Source: WHSW01 sp963828755 (GTDB lineage: Bacteria > Actinomycetota > Thermoleophilia > Solirubrobacterales > 70-9). From it: a DNA stretch of 64,000 nt. The notes under the pieces were generated by a model. The model searched no databases. It saw only the letters and a program-made list of their open reading frames with translations, and was not told where the DNA came from. Positions 63,862-64,000 of this stretch are shown here, piece by piece. Every line of letters starts with the position of its first letter. The first letter of the stretch is position 1. The position numbers and the translations under genes are program-made. The stretch lies in the NCBI GenBank assembly GCA_963828755.1, contig CAWHFY010000008.1, forward strand, positions 62,001-126,000, given 5' to 3'.

Positions 63862-63936
63862 TGCCCGACCGTAGGCACGGCCAACCGACGCGGGGCACGC
63901 CGAGCGTGCCGATTTGGTGTCCGAAGTGAGCCGGCT

Positions 63937-64000
63937 CTAGGAGAGGCCCTCGCGGGCCTCGCGCACCAGGGTGACCGACTCCGGGAACACGACCCGGATC
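63937..64000 (-). CDS. C-terminal end of an unidentified protein (partial)
   Basis: The complement strand at the right edge encodes the last 21 codons of a gene, ending ...TLVREAREGLS before TAG (63937-63939). It lies upstream of the prepilin-like gene in the same direction. Too short to identify. Confidence 0.4.
   Translation of the reverse strand, partial: IRVVFPESVTLVREAREGLS

Overview
The window is a GC-rich (by eye about 70% G+C) chromosomal segment of an actinobacterium. Gene content (LAL-type LuxR regulator, TreT/OtsA trehalose enzymes, WS/DGAT, LD-transpeptidase, DUF7144 and DUF6529 membrane proteins, secreted proteins with thrombospondin-type-3-like calcium repeats) fits Thermoleophilia/Solirubrobacterales best; this placement is inference. 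There is no phage, IS, CRISPR array or rRNA. About 27 genes or gene ends need a reading-frame correction, and every one fits a single extra base (+1). After correction nearly all proteins reach normal family length, so I annotate them as intact genes with probable sequencing or assembly indels.

Layout. 1-5 kb: CapA-like protein, DUF7144 protein, tRNA-Arg(CCT), a cupin-TPR protein, DUF6529 protein, a decayed SnoaL-like fragment, an SDR and an intact SnoaL-like gene. 5.0-11.4 kb: histidine-utilisation operon hutH-hutU-def-hutF-hutI with 4-nt overlaps and a peptide-deformylase-type gene in the slot where an N-formylglutamate deformylase (HutG) would be expected. 11.4-20 kb: OsmC, VOC and DHFR-like enzymes, a large LAL regulator, a second cupin-TPR protein, WS/DGAT and a luciferase-like monooxygenase. 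20-31.5 kb: amine oxidase, secreted protein, DNA-alkylation repair pair (alkA-ogt), a 2-hydroxyacid dehydrogenase plus benzoylformate-decarboxylase pair, MpaB-type oxygenase, class III nucleotide cyclase and a lipoprotein.

31.5-49 kb: pyrE, LD-transpeptidase, CPBP protease, HAD hydrolase, MscS, class A PBP, thiL, a FlgM-like protein, a catalytically degenerate M28-like membrane protein, a response regulator-histidine kinase-HtrA operon (resembling mycobacterial MprAB-PepD), treT and otsA, and secreted proteins. 49-58 kb is the conserved replication/translation block rpsF-ssb-rpsR-rplI ... dnaB-dnaC-like-purA, followed by homocysteine methyltransferase. 58-64 kb: an uncharacterised 13-TM protein coupled to a 42-residue membrane peptide, divergent from a biotin-dependent carboxylase alpha chain, then DUF2804 and a prepilin-like protein.

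The signals that ordinary annotation does not explain are: (1) three families of small dispersed hairpins with conserved loops and variable or compensating stems; (2) a -10-like TANNNT hexamer placed 6-8 nt before the start codon of many genes, implying frequent leaderless transcripts; (3) the deformylase in the hut operon; (4) the membrane protein/microprotein pair with its own palindromic operator.
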